Assembly: GCA_016714045.1 (NCBI GenBank)
Contig: JADJNY010000006.1
Location: 124,001 to 188,000 of the forward strand
Source: Planctomycetota bacterium
Lineage (GTDB): Bacteria > Planctomycetota > UBA1135 > GCA-002686595
Direction of reading: 5' to 3'
DNA length: 64,000 bases
Below, in pieces: positions 25,620 to 35,598 of the stretch. The notes under the pieces are model-generated. The model saw nothing but the letters and a program-made list of their open reading frames with translations, searched no databases and had not been told where the DNA came from. Both the position numbers and the translations under genes were made by a program. Within the stretch, counting starts at the first letter, position 1. Each line of letters starts with the position of its first letter.

Positions 25620-27407
25620 ATGGACACGCCCGGACTCCCGCCCCGCTTTCAGGTACTCGAAACGCTCGACGATCCGTGCGCGCGCGGCGCGTGGCGCGCG
25701 CGCGACACGCTGCTTGGTCGCGAAGTGCTGCTGAAGCGCCCGCTCGTCGTCGAAGGCGAGGACACCGCGGCCGAGCGCGAGCGATCGATGCGCGAGGCGC
25801 GCGCGCTCGCCCGCGTGAGGCACGGCTCCGTCGCGCGCCTGCTCGACGTGCTCGAGACGGAGGAGGGGCCGCTCCTCGTGCTGGAGCCGATCGAAGGCGA
25901 GACGCTCTCCGCCCGGCTCGAGCGCGACCGCGTGCTGCCGCCCGCGGAGGCGTGCGCGCTCGGGATCGAGCTCGCGTCGGCGCTCGAGGCCGTGCATGCG
26001 CTCGGGATCGTCCACCGCGGCGTCTCCGCGGCGAACGTCGTGCTCCGCCCCGCGGCGAGCGCGGGCGGGAGCCGGCTCCTGCTCACGGGCTTCACCTTCG
26101 CGAAGTCCGGTCCCGGCGCGGGGAGCGCGATGCCGGGCACGACGTTCGTGTATCGCCGCGACGGCGGCGCCGCGAGCGAGGCGCGCGTCGAACCGCCGCA
26201 CCCCGCGCCCGAGCAGCTGCGCGGCGAAGCAGCCGACGCGCGTGCGGACGTGTTCGGCCTCGGATGGGTGCTGTACGAGTGCCTCACCGGCCGGCCCCCC
26301 TTCGCCGTCGAGCTGGAGCCGAAGCACTGGCGCGCGCCGCGCTCCCCCAGCGACACGAACCGCGACGTGCCGCGCGCGCTCTCCGATGCCGTGCTGCGGT
26401 GCCTCGCGATCGCGCCGAGCGAGCGCTTCGCCGGCGCCGCGGCGGTGCGCGGCGCGCTCGAGGCCGCCGCCGCGGCGACGCGCGGACCTGGAACGCCGCG
26501 GCGCTTCGCGCTCGCCGGCGGAGCGGCCGTCGTGCTGCTCGCGGGCTTCTTCGGCGCGCGCGCGCTGCTCGAGGACCCTGCGCGCCGGTCCGAGGCCTCG
26601 CCGCCGGAGGACCGCGGCAGCGCGGTCGCCGCCCGCGGCGCGCAGGCGTACGCGCCGCGCTACGCCGCGTCGCGCGCGCTCCTGATCGGGATCGGCGACG
26701 TCTACGCGAAGTCGGGCTTCCCCCCGCTGCCGAACGCCGAGCTCGACGTGCGCGCGCTCGAGGAACGCCTCGCAGCGCTTGGAGCACAGGGCGCGGAACC
26801 GTGGATGATCGAACGCCTCTTGGGCGAGCAGGCGACGCACGACGCCATCATCGCGAAGCTGCGTGCGCTCGCGGCCGAGGCCGGACCGGACGACAAGCTC
26901 TTCGTGTACTACGCGGGCCACGGCGAACCCGCGCGCGGCTCGGACAAGTCCGGCTTCGTGATCCCGGCGCTCGCGCCGAGCGCGCAGGCGGACCCGAACC
27001 GGCTCGCGTGGGTGCGCTTCGACGAGTTCGCCCACGTGTTCGAGGAGACGAAGGCGAAGCACGTGCTCGTCGCGATGGACTGCTGCTACGGCGGCCGCCT
27101 CGGGGAGCCCGAGCCGGTCGCGATGCGTTCGTCGGCCGCCGTCTTCGAGGAGAAGTTCCTGCGCGAGCGCGCACACGTCGTGCTGACGTCGGGCCGTGCG
27201 AACGAGACCGTCTCGGACGGAACGGCGGGCGCGCACTCGCCGTTCGCGAAGGCGTTCCTCGAGCAGCTCGCGCGCTCGGACGCGGCGATCACGACGAGCG
27301 AGTTCCATTCCGCCGTGCAGAAGGAGCTGTACGGGCTGCAGCAATCCGCGCGGATCAAGCGCCCCACGCCCGGCGCCGACGGGGACGTCGTCTTCTTTCT
27401 GCGCTGA
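25620..27407 (+). CDS. pseudokinase - transmembrane - caspase-like peptidase fusion
   Basis: 595 residues. Residues 8-285 have a Ser/Thr kinase fold (Lys39 in VLLKRP; VFGLGWVLYECLTGRPPF). The catalytic Asp of HRD is Gly134 (HRG), DFG is GFT (157-159) and the glycine loop is absent, so it should be catalytically dead. A transmembrane helix follows (about 295-315). Residues 352-595 are a peptidase C14 (caspase/metacaspase) domain: RALLIGIGD, LPNAELDVRALEERL, VYYAGHG (His434) and VAMDCCYGG (Cys489). Caspase-like enzymes cleave after basic or acidic residues. The topology puts the peptidase and kinase folds on opposite sides of the membrane. The ATG at 25620 is preferred over one at 25563. Confidence 0.83.
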   Translation: MDTPGLPPRFQVLETLDDPCARGAWRARDTLLGREVLLKRPLVVEGEDTAAERERSMREARALARVRHGSVARLLDVLETEEGPLLVLEPIEGETLSARLERDRVLPPAEACALGIELASALEAVHALGIVHRGVSAANVVLRPAASAGGSRLLLTGFTFAKSGPGAGSAMPGTTFVYRRDGGAASEARVEPPHPAPEQLRGEAADARADVFGLGWVLYECLTGRPPFAVELEPKHWRAPRSPSDTNRDVPRALSDAVLRCLAIAPSERFAGAAAVRGALEAAAAATRGPGTPRRFALAGGAAVVLLAGFFGARALLEDPARRSEASPPEDRGSAVAARGAQAYAPRYAASRALLIGIGDVYAKSGFPPLPNAELDVRALEERLAALGAQGAEPWMIERLLGEQATHDAIIAKLRALAAEAGPDDKLFVYYAGHGEPARGSDKSGFVIPALAPSAQADPNRLAWVRFDEFAHVFEETKAKHVLVAMDCCYGGRLGEPEPVAMRSSAAVFEEKFLRERAHVVLTSGRANETVSDGTAGAHSPFAKAFLEQLARSDAAITTSEFHSAVQKELYGLQQSARIKRPTPGADGDVVFFLR

Positions 27408-27476
27408 ACGGCGGCGCCGAGCTCCGTCGTGAGCGCGCCGGTCGTGCGCAGGCGCCGATGCGCTCTCCCGAACGAA

Positions 27477-27502
27477 CGCACGGCGCCCGAAAGCGCCGTG
27501 CG
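27477..27502. terminator. hairpin between convergent genes
   Basis: 10-bp arms (CGCACGGCGC / GCGCCGTGCG) with a 6-nt loop, 27 bases from the minus-strand stop at 27530 and 69 bases after the plus-strand stop at 27407. No T-tract. Confidence 0.5.
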
Positions 27503-27529
27503 CACACGATCAGGAGCTCTCGCCTCCGA

Positions 27530-28645
27530 TCACCAGGCGATTTGCCACCCGTTCGTGACGTTGAACGTCTCGGGCGGGCAGAAGATCGCCGACGAGTTGC
27601 GGTAGTACGTCTGGTAGTACCGCGTGAGCCCGCTGCCCGGCGTCACGCCGCCGCGCTGCGAGAGCGTCACGGTGTCCGTCGAATCGGGGAAGCTCGACGC
27701 CCCGCCGAGGTTCGCGCGCGTGCGCAGGCGCACGAGCGTCCCGCCCGCGCAGCGGACGCCGTCGCCGAAGACGACGTCGGCGAGCGCGTCGCCCTGGAGA
27801 TAGATGCACGACACGGTCGCGGGCATCCCGGTCCCGGAGAGGACGACCGTGTCCAGGCTCGAGTCGCCGGTCCCCGCGAGGTTCGCGCCGCTCGGGTTCG
27901 TGCTGTTCGCGCAACCGTTGCCGGCGGCGCCGACGTTCGCGCACGGGCACGGCGTCGTGTGGTCGACGAGCGTTCCGTCGCCGAAGCAGAAGGCGGAGCC
28001 GTTCAAGTCGACGCGGACGAGCTGGAACCCGTTGATGGACGCGAAGTTCGTGGCCGGTGCCGGCGGCGCGGGGGTCTTCGAGACCGCGACGACGATCGAG
28101 CCGCCCGCCGCGATCACGACGCGGTGCTTCGAGTGCGTCACGCCCAGGACGTAGGCGTTCGTCCACGTCCCGCCGACGTCCTGCGCCGGATCGATCGAGC
28201 CGGTGACCGCGACGCGCGTGAGGAACGTGGTGCTGTCCGGCGCCATCGCGTACGTGTAGACGTCGTACGTGCCCGCCCCGAGGTTGGAGAACGTCCACGT
28301 CTGCGGCGTGGCGCCGGGATCCTGCACGTCCGACATCAGGTTCAAGTCGTCGACGGTCGCTCCGCCCAAGTTCGTGACGCTCGCGTAGTTCGTGCCGCCG
28401 GACATCGTGCTCGTCACGGTGGTGGCCACGCCGTTGATGTCGGTGAGCGGCACGGGCGTCGCAACCGTCACCGGCGCGATCGACCACGTTCCGGGGCGCG
28501 CCGCGCCCGCGCCGAACGTCGGCTGCGGAACGGGGTTGCCGGTCGCGGCGCCCACGTCGAGGTTGAAGTTCTGAGCCGTCGAGGTCGTCGCGAGCAGCGC
28601 GAGCGCGAGAGCGAGGGAGCCAAGGGTGCGAGTCGAAGCGTGCAT
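27530..28645 (-). CDS. secreted protein with Cys-rich C-terminal domain
   Basis: 371 residues. The signal peptide (TLGSLALALALLATTSTA) is followed by a beta-rich domain of about 190 residues (TYDVYTYAMAPDS, HSKHRVVIAAGGSIVVAV) that I do not recognise. The Cys-rich module of about 150 residues is one of the most canonical copies (FCFGDGTLVDHTTPCPCAN; GNGCANS; CIYLQGDALADVVFGDGVRC; RYYQTYYRNSSAIFCPPET; ends IAW). Probably exported and surface-retained. It diverges from the WD40 kinase gene; the partial repeat element E lies between them. Confidence 0.78.
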   Translation of the reverse strand: MHASTRTLGSLALALALLATTSTAQNFNLDVGAATGNPVPQPTFGAGAARPGTWSIAPVTVATPVPLTDINGVATTVTSTMSGGTNYASVTNLGGATVDDLNLMSDVQDPGATPQTWTFSNLGAGTYDVYTYAMAPDSTTFLTRVAVTGSIDPAQDVGGTWTNAYVLGVTHSKHRVVIAAGGSIVVAVSKTPAPPAPATNFASINGFQLVRVDLNGSAFCFGDGTLVDHTTPCPCANVGAAGNGCANSTNPSGANLAGTGDSSLDTVVLSGTGMPATVSCIYLQGDALADVVFGDGVRCAGGTLVRLRTRANLGGASSFPDSTDTVTLSQRGGVTPGSGLTRYYQTYYRNSSAIFCPPETFNVTNGWQIAW

Positions 28646-28829
28646 GGGATCGTTCTCTCCGTCCGAGTGAAGGTCGCAGGCCTGCGCCAAAGCAGGCCAG
28701 AACGAGCGAAAATGGACCCCTGCAGCCTAGCACCCACGTTCCACCCCGGGGGGACCCGCCCACGATCCACGCCGCGCAAGCACGTTCGCCGTCCCCGCTG
28801 GGGGCCGCGTCGCGGCGCGGGCGGGGGCC

Positions 28830-28912
28830 GGGGGGGGGGGGGGGGGTGTTCCGTCGCGCGTCTTCCCCCTGCATCGTCTCACCTGGCCATTGCTTTCCGA
28901 CCGACACCCACC
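28830..28912 (-). repeat. partial hairpin element (copy E) ending in a 17-G run
   Basis: Plus-strand bases 28847-28912 match the leader of the intergenic element (TGTTCCGTCGCGCG, CTTCCCCCTGCATCGTCTCA and CCGACCGACACC) in the same orientation as copy B. Where the two hairpins should be there is instead a run of 17 G (28830-28846) preceded by GCGGGGGCC. The hairpins may have been deleted here, or the assembly collapsed. The rest of the 323-base gap (28646-28968) is pyrimidine-rich leader before the kinase start, with no other feature seen. Confidence 0.65.
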
Positions 28913-28968
28913 CCACCCCCGCTAGCCCCCCGCCCCACCCACGCGTATCCTCCCCCGCCGATCCGCGC

Positions 28969-31900
28969 ATGACCGAGACACCTCGCCCCGCAAGCTCGCA
29001 CTCGCGCGATCCCGACCGCTCAGGCCCCGCGAGCACGCCCAGCCACAGCCCCGACGTCTCGCGCCCCGCCGACGTCAGCCTCGAAGCGCGCGCGTCCGCT
29101 CGCCGGTTCCTCGAGCGCCTCGCCGCGCGCACGCCCGAGAACGAGCGCTACGAGGACCAGGGCGAGATCGCGCGCGGCGGGATGGGCTCGATCCGCCGCG
29201 TGCAGGACCAGGTCCTGCGCCGCACGCTCGCGATGAAGGTCCTCCTCGAGCGCGAGGACGACGACGACCCCGATGCCGCGAGCTCCGCCGAAGTCCTCCT
29301 CGCGCGTTTCCTCGAGGAAGCGCAGGTCACGGGCCAGCTCGACCACCCCGGCGTCGTGCCCGTGCACGACATGGGCGTCGACGAGAAAGGTCGCGTCTGG
29401 TTCACGATGCGCCTCGTCAAGGGTCGCAACTTCGAGGAGCTCATCGAGCTCGTCCGGAAGGGCGAGGAGGGCTGGACCCTGACGCGCGCCGTGCAATCCG
29501 TGCAGCGCGTGTGCGAGGCGATGGCCTTCGCGCACTCGAAGGGCGTCGTGCACCGCGACCTGAAGCCCGCGAACGTGATGGTCGGCCGCTTCGGCGAGAC
29601 CTACGTCATGGACTGGGGCCTCGCGCGCGTCGCGGGCCAGCCCGAGATCGCGGACATGCGCGTGACGCCGCACGCGGCGGACAGCTCGACCGTCCTCACG
29701 GCGCGCGACCTCGACGCCGCGGGTTCGGGGCACTCGCCGCAGCTCACGATGGCCGGCTCGATCGTCGGAACGCCCGCGTACATGGCGCCCGAGCAAGCGC
29801 GCGGTGAAACGGACGAGGTCGACGAGCGCTCCGACGTCTACGCCGTCGGCTCGATGCTGTACCACCTGCTCAGCGGGCACCGCCCGTACGTGCCGCCGGG
29901 CTCGAAGGCCAACGCGCTCGACGTGTTGCGCGCGCTGACGGCGGGACCGCCGGCGCGCATCACCGCGACCGACGTCCCGCCCGAGCTCGTCGCGATCTGC
30001 GACAAGGCGATGGCGCGCGCGAAGCACGATCGCTACGCGGGCATGCTCGAGCTCGGCGAGGACCTGCAGGCCTACCTCGAGGGCCGTGTCGTGCGCGCCC
30101 ACGAGACCGGCGCGCGCGCGGAGTTCGTGAAGTGGGTCGGGCGCAACAAGCTCGCGGCCGGCGCGCTCGCGAGCGCCGCGCTCGTGACGCTCGGCGGACT
30201 GGGCTCGATCGCCTGGGTGACGCACGCGAAGAACGCCCAGCTCGCCGCGGCGCGCGACGCGGCCGTGCTGCAGAGCTACGGCGCGAGCCTCTCGACCGCG
30301 AACGCGAGCCTGACGCTGAACGCCGTCGAGGAAGCTCGCCGACGCCTCGAGGCGTGCGATCCGGAGCTGCGCGGATGGGAGTGGAGCCACCTCGACCTCG
30401 CCGCGAACCCGCTCGTGCGCCGGATCGAGCTCGCGACGGGCCCCGCGGCGGACGGCGCGGAGCCCGAGCCGGTCGACCGCGTCGTGTGGAGCCCCGACGG
30501 CCGGCGGTTCGCGCTCCGCTTCGCGAAGCGGCTCGAGGTGCGCGACGCGGTGACCGCGGCGCGCATCGGCGTGCTCCCCGCGACGGAGTTCGCGCTGCGC
30601 ACCCACGCGTGGTCGCCCGATGGGAACTCGCTCGCGCTCGCGGACAATGCAGGCGGGATCTTCGTCTGGACGCCGGGCGCGGAGGCCCCGCCGCGCAAGA
30701 TCGGAAAGCACACGCTCAACGTCACCGCGCTCGAATTCCTCCCGGACGGCCGCACGCTGCTGAGCAGCGCCGGCACCTGCTCTCGACCGGCCCGACTTCC
30801 GACCAGGAGTCCGGCCGCGTCTTCGCTTGGGACCTCGAGGACGCTGAGGCGCGCTACGTGCTCGGCGAGGGCGGCTCGCTCATCCAGTCGATCGAGGCGC
30901 ACCCCTCGGGGAACCGCGTGCTCACGACGGACCGCGAAGGCGCGCTGCGCCTCTGGGACCTCGAGCGCCGCGAGCTCGTCGCGACGAAGCGTTTCCCCGG
31001 CGGCTTCGTCGCCGCGGCGACGTTCGAGGACGACGACGTGCTCCTCTGCACCACGACCACGGGCCTCCAGCTGTGGAACGCGCGGCTCGACCAGCGGCTC
31101 GCCGCGCGCGAGGACCCCGAGGCGTTCGCGGGTCTCCTCGTCGACTGGGTCATCGGCCCGAGCCACGTCGCGTGCCGCCGCCCCGACGGCAGCATCCGCA
31201 TCTTCGACCGCCACGACTTCTCCGACCTCGGCACGCTGTGCACCGCGCCCGAGGACGCGGCGACGCTCAGCTTCGATCCGTCCGGGCGTTGGCTCGCGGG
31301 CGCGGGGAAGCGCGGCGTCGTGCAGCTGTGGAACCCCGAGATCCTGCGCGCGGCGTACGACGTGCCGCTCCCCGATTGGAAGGTGACGAGCCTCGCGTTC
31401 ACGCCCGATGCGCGCCGCGTCGTCGTCGGCTCGACGTGGGGCCGCGTCGCGCTGCTCGACGTCGAGACCGGCGTGACGCTCGCGACCCTGCGCATCCCGC
31501 GCGGAGCGGTGCACGACGTCGTCGTCGCGCCCGACGGGGAGCGCGTCTACGTCGTGCACGAGCGCGCGCTGCACGTCGTGCGGCTCCCGGCGCTCGAGAT
31601 CGAAGTGTCGATCGAGGGACGCTGGCGCACGGCCGCGATGGCGGGCGCGACCTGTCTCGTCGGCGGCGAGGACGGCAGCGTCGGCTGGCTCGACGTCGCC
31701 GCGAAACGCGTCACGGCGGCGGAGGAACGACACGCGGTCCCCGTCACCGCGCTCGCGGGCGGCGCCGACGGCGGGCGCGTGGTCTCCGGCGCGGAGGACG
31801 GCAGCTTGATCGTCTGGGACGCGGAGAAGCGCGCGCCGCGCAGGAAGCTCCCCGCCCGCGGAACCGCCGTGACGGCGCTCGTGCTCGACGCGGGGCGCGG

Positions 31901-32786
31901 CGGTGTCCTCGGCGGCACCGCGAGCGGCTCGATCCTGCGCGCGAACGCAGCGAGCGGACGCAGCGAGCGCGAGTCGCTGGCGCGCGACGAGGCCGTGCTC
32001 GACCTGGCCGCGTCGTCCGACGGGCGCCGGCTCTTCTCGTGCGCGGGCGACGGACTCTTGCGCGTGTGGGACGCCGAGAGCCTGCTCGAGGTCGCCACGC
32101 TCGCGCAGAGCGGCGGCCGCGTCGACCACGTCGCGCTCAGCGCCGACGGGCGGCGCGTGGCCTGCGCGCTCGACCGCGGCGTCGTGCGCGTCCTCGAATC
32201 GCGTGCGAGCGACCTGCACGTCCCGGTGCGCACGGAATGGCTGGCCACGGAGCGCCGCGGGAAAGGGCTCGTGACGCGCCTCGCGCGCGAGCTCGGCTCC
32301 GTGCGCGCCGTCGAGGAACGCATCGCGCGCGACGCCGCACTGTCGCCCGAGCTTCGCAACGCGACCGTCGAGCCGTTGAAGGCGCTGCGGGACGAGGCGC
32401 GGACCGTGCTCCGCCAGAGCGTGCGCGTGCTGCAGCAGAAGGACGAGGGCATCGCAGCTTACCGCGGCGCGCTGCAGCAGGCGGAGCGCGCGTGGCGCCT
32501 CGAGCCCGAGCGTCCGTTCCACCGCGACGTGCTCGCGCTCGCGACGCTGCGCGCGGGCGACGCGGCGCGCGCGCTCCAGCTCCTGGAGAGCGAAGCAGGC
32601 GAGCGTCCCGGTGCGCTCGCGGTGCGCGCGCTCGGCCTCGCGCGCCTGGGCCGGACGGAGGAAGCGCGCGCCGCCGCCCGGCGCGCGCGCGAGCTCCAGC
32701 GCAGCACGCCCAAGGAGAAGGGCGAAGACTGGTCCGCGATCACGAGCGAGCTCGATGCGCTGCTCGGCAAGGACGCGCCGCGCTGA
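28969..32786 (+). CDS. Ser/Thr protein kinase with WD40 propeller and TPR tail, frame broken once
   Basis: The first frame (28969-31386) encodes a kinase domain at about residues 65-370: IARGGMGSIRRV, MKVLL, HRDLKPANVMVG, DWGLAR in place of DFG (common in this group) and GTPAYMAPEQA. A transmembrane helix follows at about 400, then WD40 repeats begin. At about 30775 the frame breaks. The WD40 blades continue in another frame (SGRVFAWDLEDAEARYV, GALRLWDLERRELVA, GSLIVWDAEKRAP, LLRVWDAESLLEVATL) and end in a TPR-like tail, stopping at 32786. One added base gives a single 1272-residue protein of the usual planctomycete kinase-TM-WD40 design. Without it the product would be truncated early in the propeller. 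Confidence 0.75.
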
Positions 32787-32806
32787 CGCGGCCGGGAAAC
32801 GAGGAA

Positions 32807-32830
32807 CGCGCGGTCGAACTCGACCGCGCG
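32807..32830. terminator. hairpin between convergent genes
   Basis: Perfect 10-bp arms CGCGCGGTCG and CGACCGCGCG with loop AACT, 20 bases after the stop at 32786 and before the converging stop at 32907. No T-tract. Confidence 0.5.
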
Positions 32831-32906
32831 CCCTCGCGAGTGCATCTGGGAACGGCGACGCGGGCAGCCTCTCACGCGGGGCCCGTCGGCGACGTCGCCG
32901 CGGACA

Positions 32907-33572
32907 TCACCACGTGATGCGATACCCGTTCGTGGCATTCGCCGTCGCCGGCGGACAGAACGCAGCCGACGAGTTGCGATAGAAAGTGAAGTAGTACCCC
33001 GTGAGCCCCGAGCCGAGCGGCGTGCCACCCGCGACATCGAGCGCTCGATCGCCGGGCCCCGGGAACGACGCGGCGCCCGCGGAGAGCGGCTTGGTGCGCA
33101 TGCGCACGAGCGTCCCGCAAGCGTCGTCGTTGCACGCGACCGGCGCCGCCGCGGGGCAGCCGCAACCGTCGAAGGCCGCGACCTTCGTGTCGAGCGCGGT
33201 CAGCCCGACGGTGCGGATCTCGAACGGTCCGCCGGCAGGTGCCGTCCAGCAGAACCAGAGCTCCTGGGTCATCGCGGTGTTCCCGAACGAACCGCACGGC
33301 GCGACCGGCTGCGAGCTCGTCGTCGCGAGCGTCGTGTCGAAGACGTGCGGACCGACACCCGCGATCGTGATCGGCGCGGTGCAATTGTCGCCTGGGATCG
33401 ACGCGAGCGGCGCTGTCGTTCCCGCGGGAGACGCGACGGGCGCGAGCGCGGGCTACGCGGAATGTCCGAGCGGATTCGAACTCACGAAGGGCGAGTGCAC
33501 ACGAACCGCCGCGAGGAGAGCCAGTACGAATGTCGCGCGGATCGAGCAGCGGAGGACAGTGGGTGTCGTCAT
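32907..33572 (-). pseudogene. decayed paralogue of the neighbouring Cys-rich-domain protein
   Basis: From an ATG at 33572 the frame encodes a signal-like peptide (CSIRATFVLALLAAVRV), then hits an in-frame TAG at 33453-33455. It continues in the same frame as APLASIPGDNCTAPI, SSQPVAPCGSFGNTAM, LWFCWTAP, TVGLTALDTKVAAFDGCGCP and CNDDACGTL. Each piece parallels the protein encoded at 33840-35432. After CNDDACGTL it jumps straight to VRMRT and the last 60 residues of the Cys-rich module, lacking about 280 residues present in the paralogue. So this is a tandem duplicate with an internal deletion plus a nonsense codon. A shorter product from 33272 (121 residues) remains possible but would lack a signal peptide. 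Confidence 0.72.
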
Positions 33573-33839
33573 GGGAAGAACCTCATGGGGTCGCAGCGCG
33601 AGCTCAGACACCCCAGGACATCCTCGCGGACGGAACTCGGCGGGCGTGTTCCGACGCGAGCCGCGGAGTTCGGTCCCGTGGATTCGGAGAACTCGACGGC
33701 ACGCACGTTCGGGGCGCGACGCAGCGGCTCGCGTTGCGAAGCGCGCGCTCCCTGACGACGGCGCGGTGCGCGCGTTCGACCGACGAGCGCGGCGACTCGA
33801 AGTGCCGCGTCGAGCGACGCTCGAGCGCGCTGAGCACGC

Positions 33840-35432
33840 CTACCAGGCGATCATGAACCCGTTCGACGTGTTGAACGTCTCCGGCGGACAGAACGCCGCG
33901 GCGGCGTTCCTGTAGTAGACGGTGTAGTGAGCGAGGAGGCCCGAGTTCACGGGCGTCGCGCCGCTCGCGGACAACGTGATCGTCGTCGTCGCGTCCGGGA
34001 AGCTCGCGGTCCCGCCGACGAGCGGCACGGTCCGCATGCGGATCAACGTCCCGTTCGCGCAGCGGATGCCGTCGCCGAACGGGATTCCCCCCGGGGACGT
34101 CAGGTTGCCCTTGAGGAAGATGCAGTTGCCCGTCGCGTTCATGCCGGTCCCGAAGAGCACGACGTCGTCGAGGCTCACGGTTCCGTTCGCGGTCAAGCTC
34201 GCGCCCGCCGCGTTGAACGAGCTCGCACAACCGCGGCCCGGCGCGCCGTTGTTGCCGCACGCGCAGGGCGTCGGAAGCGATCCGTCGCCGGGACACGTCG
34301 GGGTCCCGGGAGAGGGCGGACATCCGGCGCGCAGGAGCCAGCGCCCACCGAAGCCCAGCGCGTCGAGGCTCGCGAGGACACTGCCGGCGGCCTGGAGGTT
34401 CGCGTAGTCGAGCGCTCCGGACGGACGAGCCGCCACCCAGGCCACGGGGTAGATGCCGCACGCCGCTGTGTTCGAGTCGAGCGGGGCCACGAGCTGTCCC
34501 GGCGCCTGCGTCACGGACACGCCAACGAAGAACAGGCCGAACACGCGCAACGGCGGTTGAATCGCCGTCGTGGTGAAGAGATCCGTGTCGACGCTCTGCA
34601 CGGTCGTCGGATAGATGCCGAGGAGCACGAGCCCAGTGGCGGGGTCGCCGTCATCGTCCGAGTCGTCCCAGATCACGATGTCGGCCGGCGTACCGTTGGG
34701 AGGCGCGGAACCCGGGAACGCCGCGCTGCCGTAGGTCGTGGAGACGTCCAGCACGCTCGTCCACTGCAATGGAACTCCGAAGCGGTGCATCCACGCGATT
34801 TGCCCTCCCGCCGTGAGTCCGAGCGAGTTCTCGCTCACCCCGTCGTCGTAGGTGCACCCGATCGGAGCCACCGTCGGGGGCCCGATCTCGAACACGCCCG
34901 CGCCGCCGATCGCGCCCGGAAACGTGCCGAGCTGGATCGTGTAGATCGAGCCGGCGGTCGCGGTGAAGGTGACGAGGCTTTGGAGAGTCCCGCACGCATC
35001 GTCGTTGCAGTCGAGCGGGATCGTGGTCGGGCAAGCGCAGCCGGAGTACACCGCCACCTTCGTGTCGATGTTCGCGAGCCCGACCGTGCTCAGCACCACG
35101 GGCCCGGTCAGGGTCGACGTCCAGCAGAACCACAGGTCGTGGTCCATCGTGGTGTTCCCGGAGCCACCGCAGGGTGCGTTCGCGACCGAGGTCGTCGTCG
35201 CGAGTGTCAGGTCGAACGCGAACGTTCCGAAGCCCGCGCCGAGCCCGATCGGCGCCGCGCAGTCGTCGCCGGGAAGGCTCGCGAGCGGCGCCGTCGGGCT
35301 CGCGACGACGGCCGCGGCCTTCGCGGGCGCGTACACGGGGACGCGCGCGGCGATCGGCGACTGCGCCGCGAGCGGCAGGGCGAGCGCGGAGAGCGCGAGG
35401 AGGACCGGGAGACTCGAGGTCGGGATCGACAT
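33840..35432 (-). CDS. secreted protein with Cys-rich C-terminal domain
   Basis: 530 residues. Signal peptide (SSLPVLLALSALALPLAAQ), then a beta domain (about 50-200) with DLWFCWTSTLTGPV, TVGLANIDTKVAVYSGCACP and CNDDACGTL. This resembles domains found in planctomycete and myxobacterial surface proteins, but I cannot name it. A second beta domain (about 200-370) includes ADIVIWDDSDDDGDP and LFFVGVSVTQAPG. The Cys-rich module covers about the last 145 residues (CPGDGSLPTPCACGN; GRGCASS; CIFLKGN; FGDGIRC; YYRNAAAAFCPPET; ends IAW). It lies upstream of its decayed duplicate at 32907 on the same strand. Probably surface-exposed. Confidence 0.78.
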   Translation of the reverse strand: MSIPTSSLPVLLALSALALPLAAQSPIAARVPVYAPAKAAAVVASPTAPLASLPGDDCAAPIGLGAGFGTFAFDLTLATTTSVANAPCGGSGNTTMDHDLWFCWTSTLTGPVVLSTVGLANIDTKVAVYSGCACPTTIPLDCNDDACGTLQSLVTFTATAGSIYTIQLGTFPGAIGGAGVFEIGPPTVAPIGCTYDDGVSENSLGLTAGGQIAWMHRFGVPLQWTSVLDVSTTYGSAAFPGSAPPNGTPADIVIWDDSDDDGDPATGLVLLGIYPTTVQSVDTDLFTTTAIQPPLRVFGLFFVGVSVTQAPGQLVAPLDSNTAACGIYPVAWVAARPSGALDYANLQAAGSVLASLDALGFGGRWLLRAGCPPSPGTPTCPGDGSLPTPCACGNNGAPGRGCASSFNAAGASLTANGTVSLDDVVLFGTGMNATGNCIFLKGNLTSPGGIPFGDGIRCANGTLIRMRTVPLVGGTASFPDATTTITLSASGATPVNSGLLAHYTVYYRNAAAAFCPPETFNTSNGFMIAW

Positions 35433-35598
35433 GGGAACTCCTCGCAGGGGGAAGGAAGAGCGCGGACGTTCGCTCGACTCTCAGGCGTTGCGAAGCACCC
35501 GGCGAGTTCCAGGAAACCGCCTTTTCTCCGACTTGCCGCGTCGGAGCGCTCCGTTGCGCTCAGCGCCTGGAAACGAGCGAGCCGCGCACCCGCGCCGC

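Noticed and set aside
28830..28846. G-quadruplex regulatory element
   Set aside because: A single unbroken 17-G run at the break point of a palindromic repeat is better explained by deletion or an assembly artefact.
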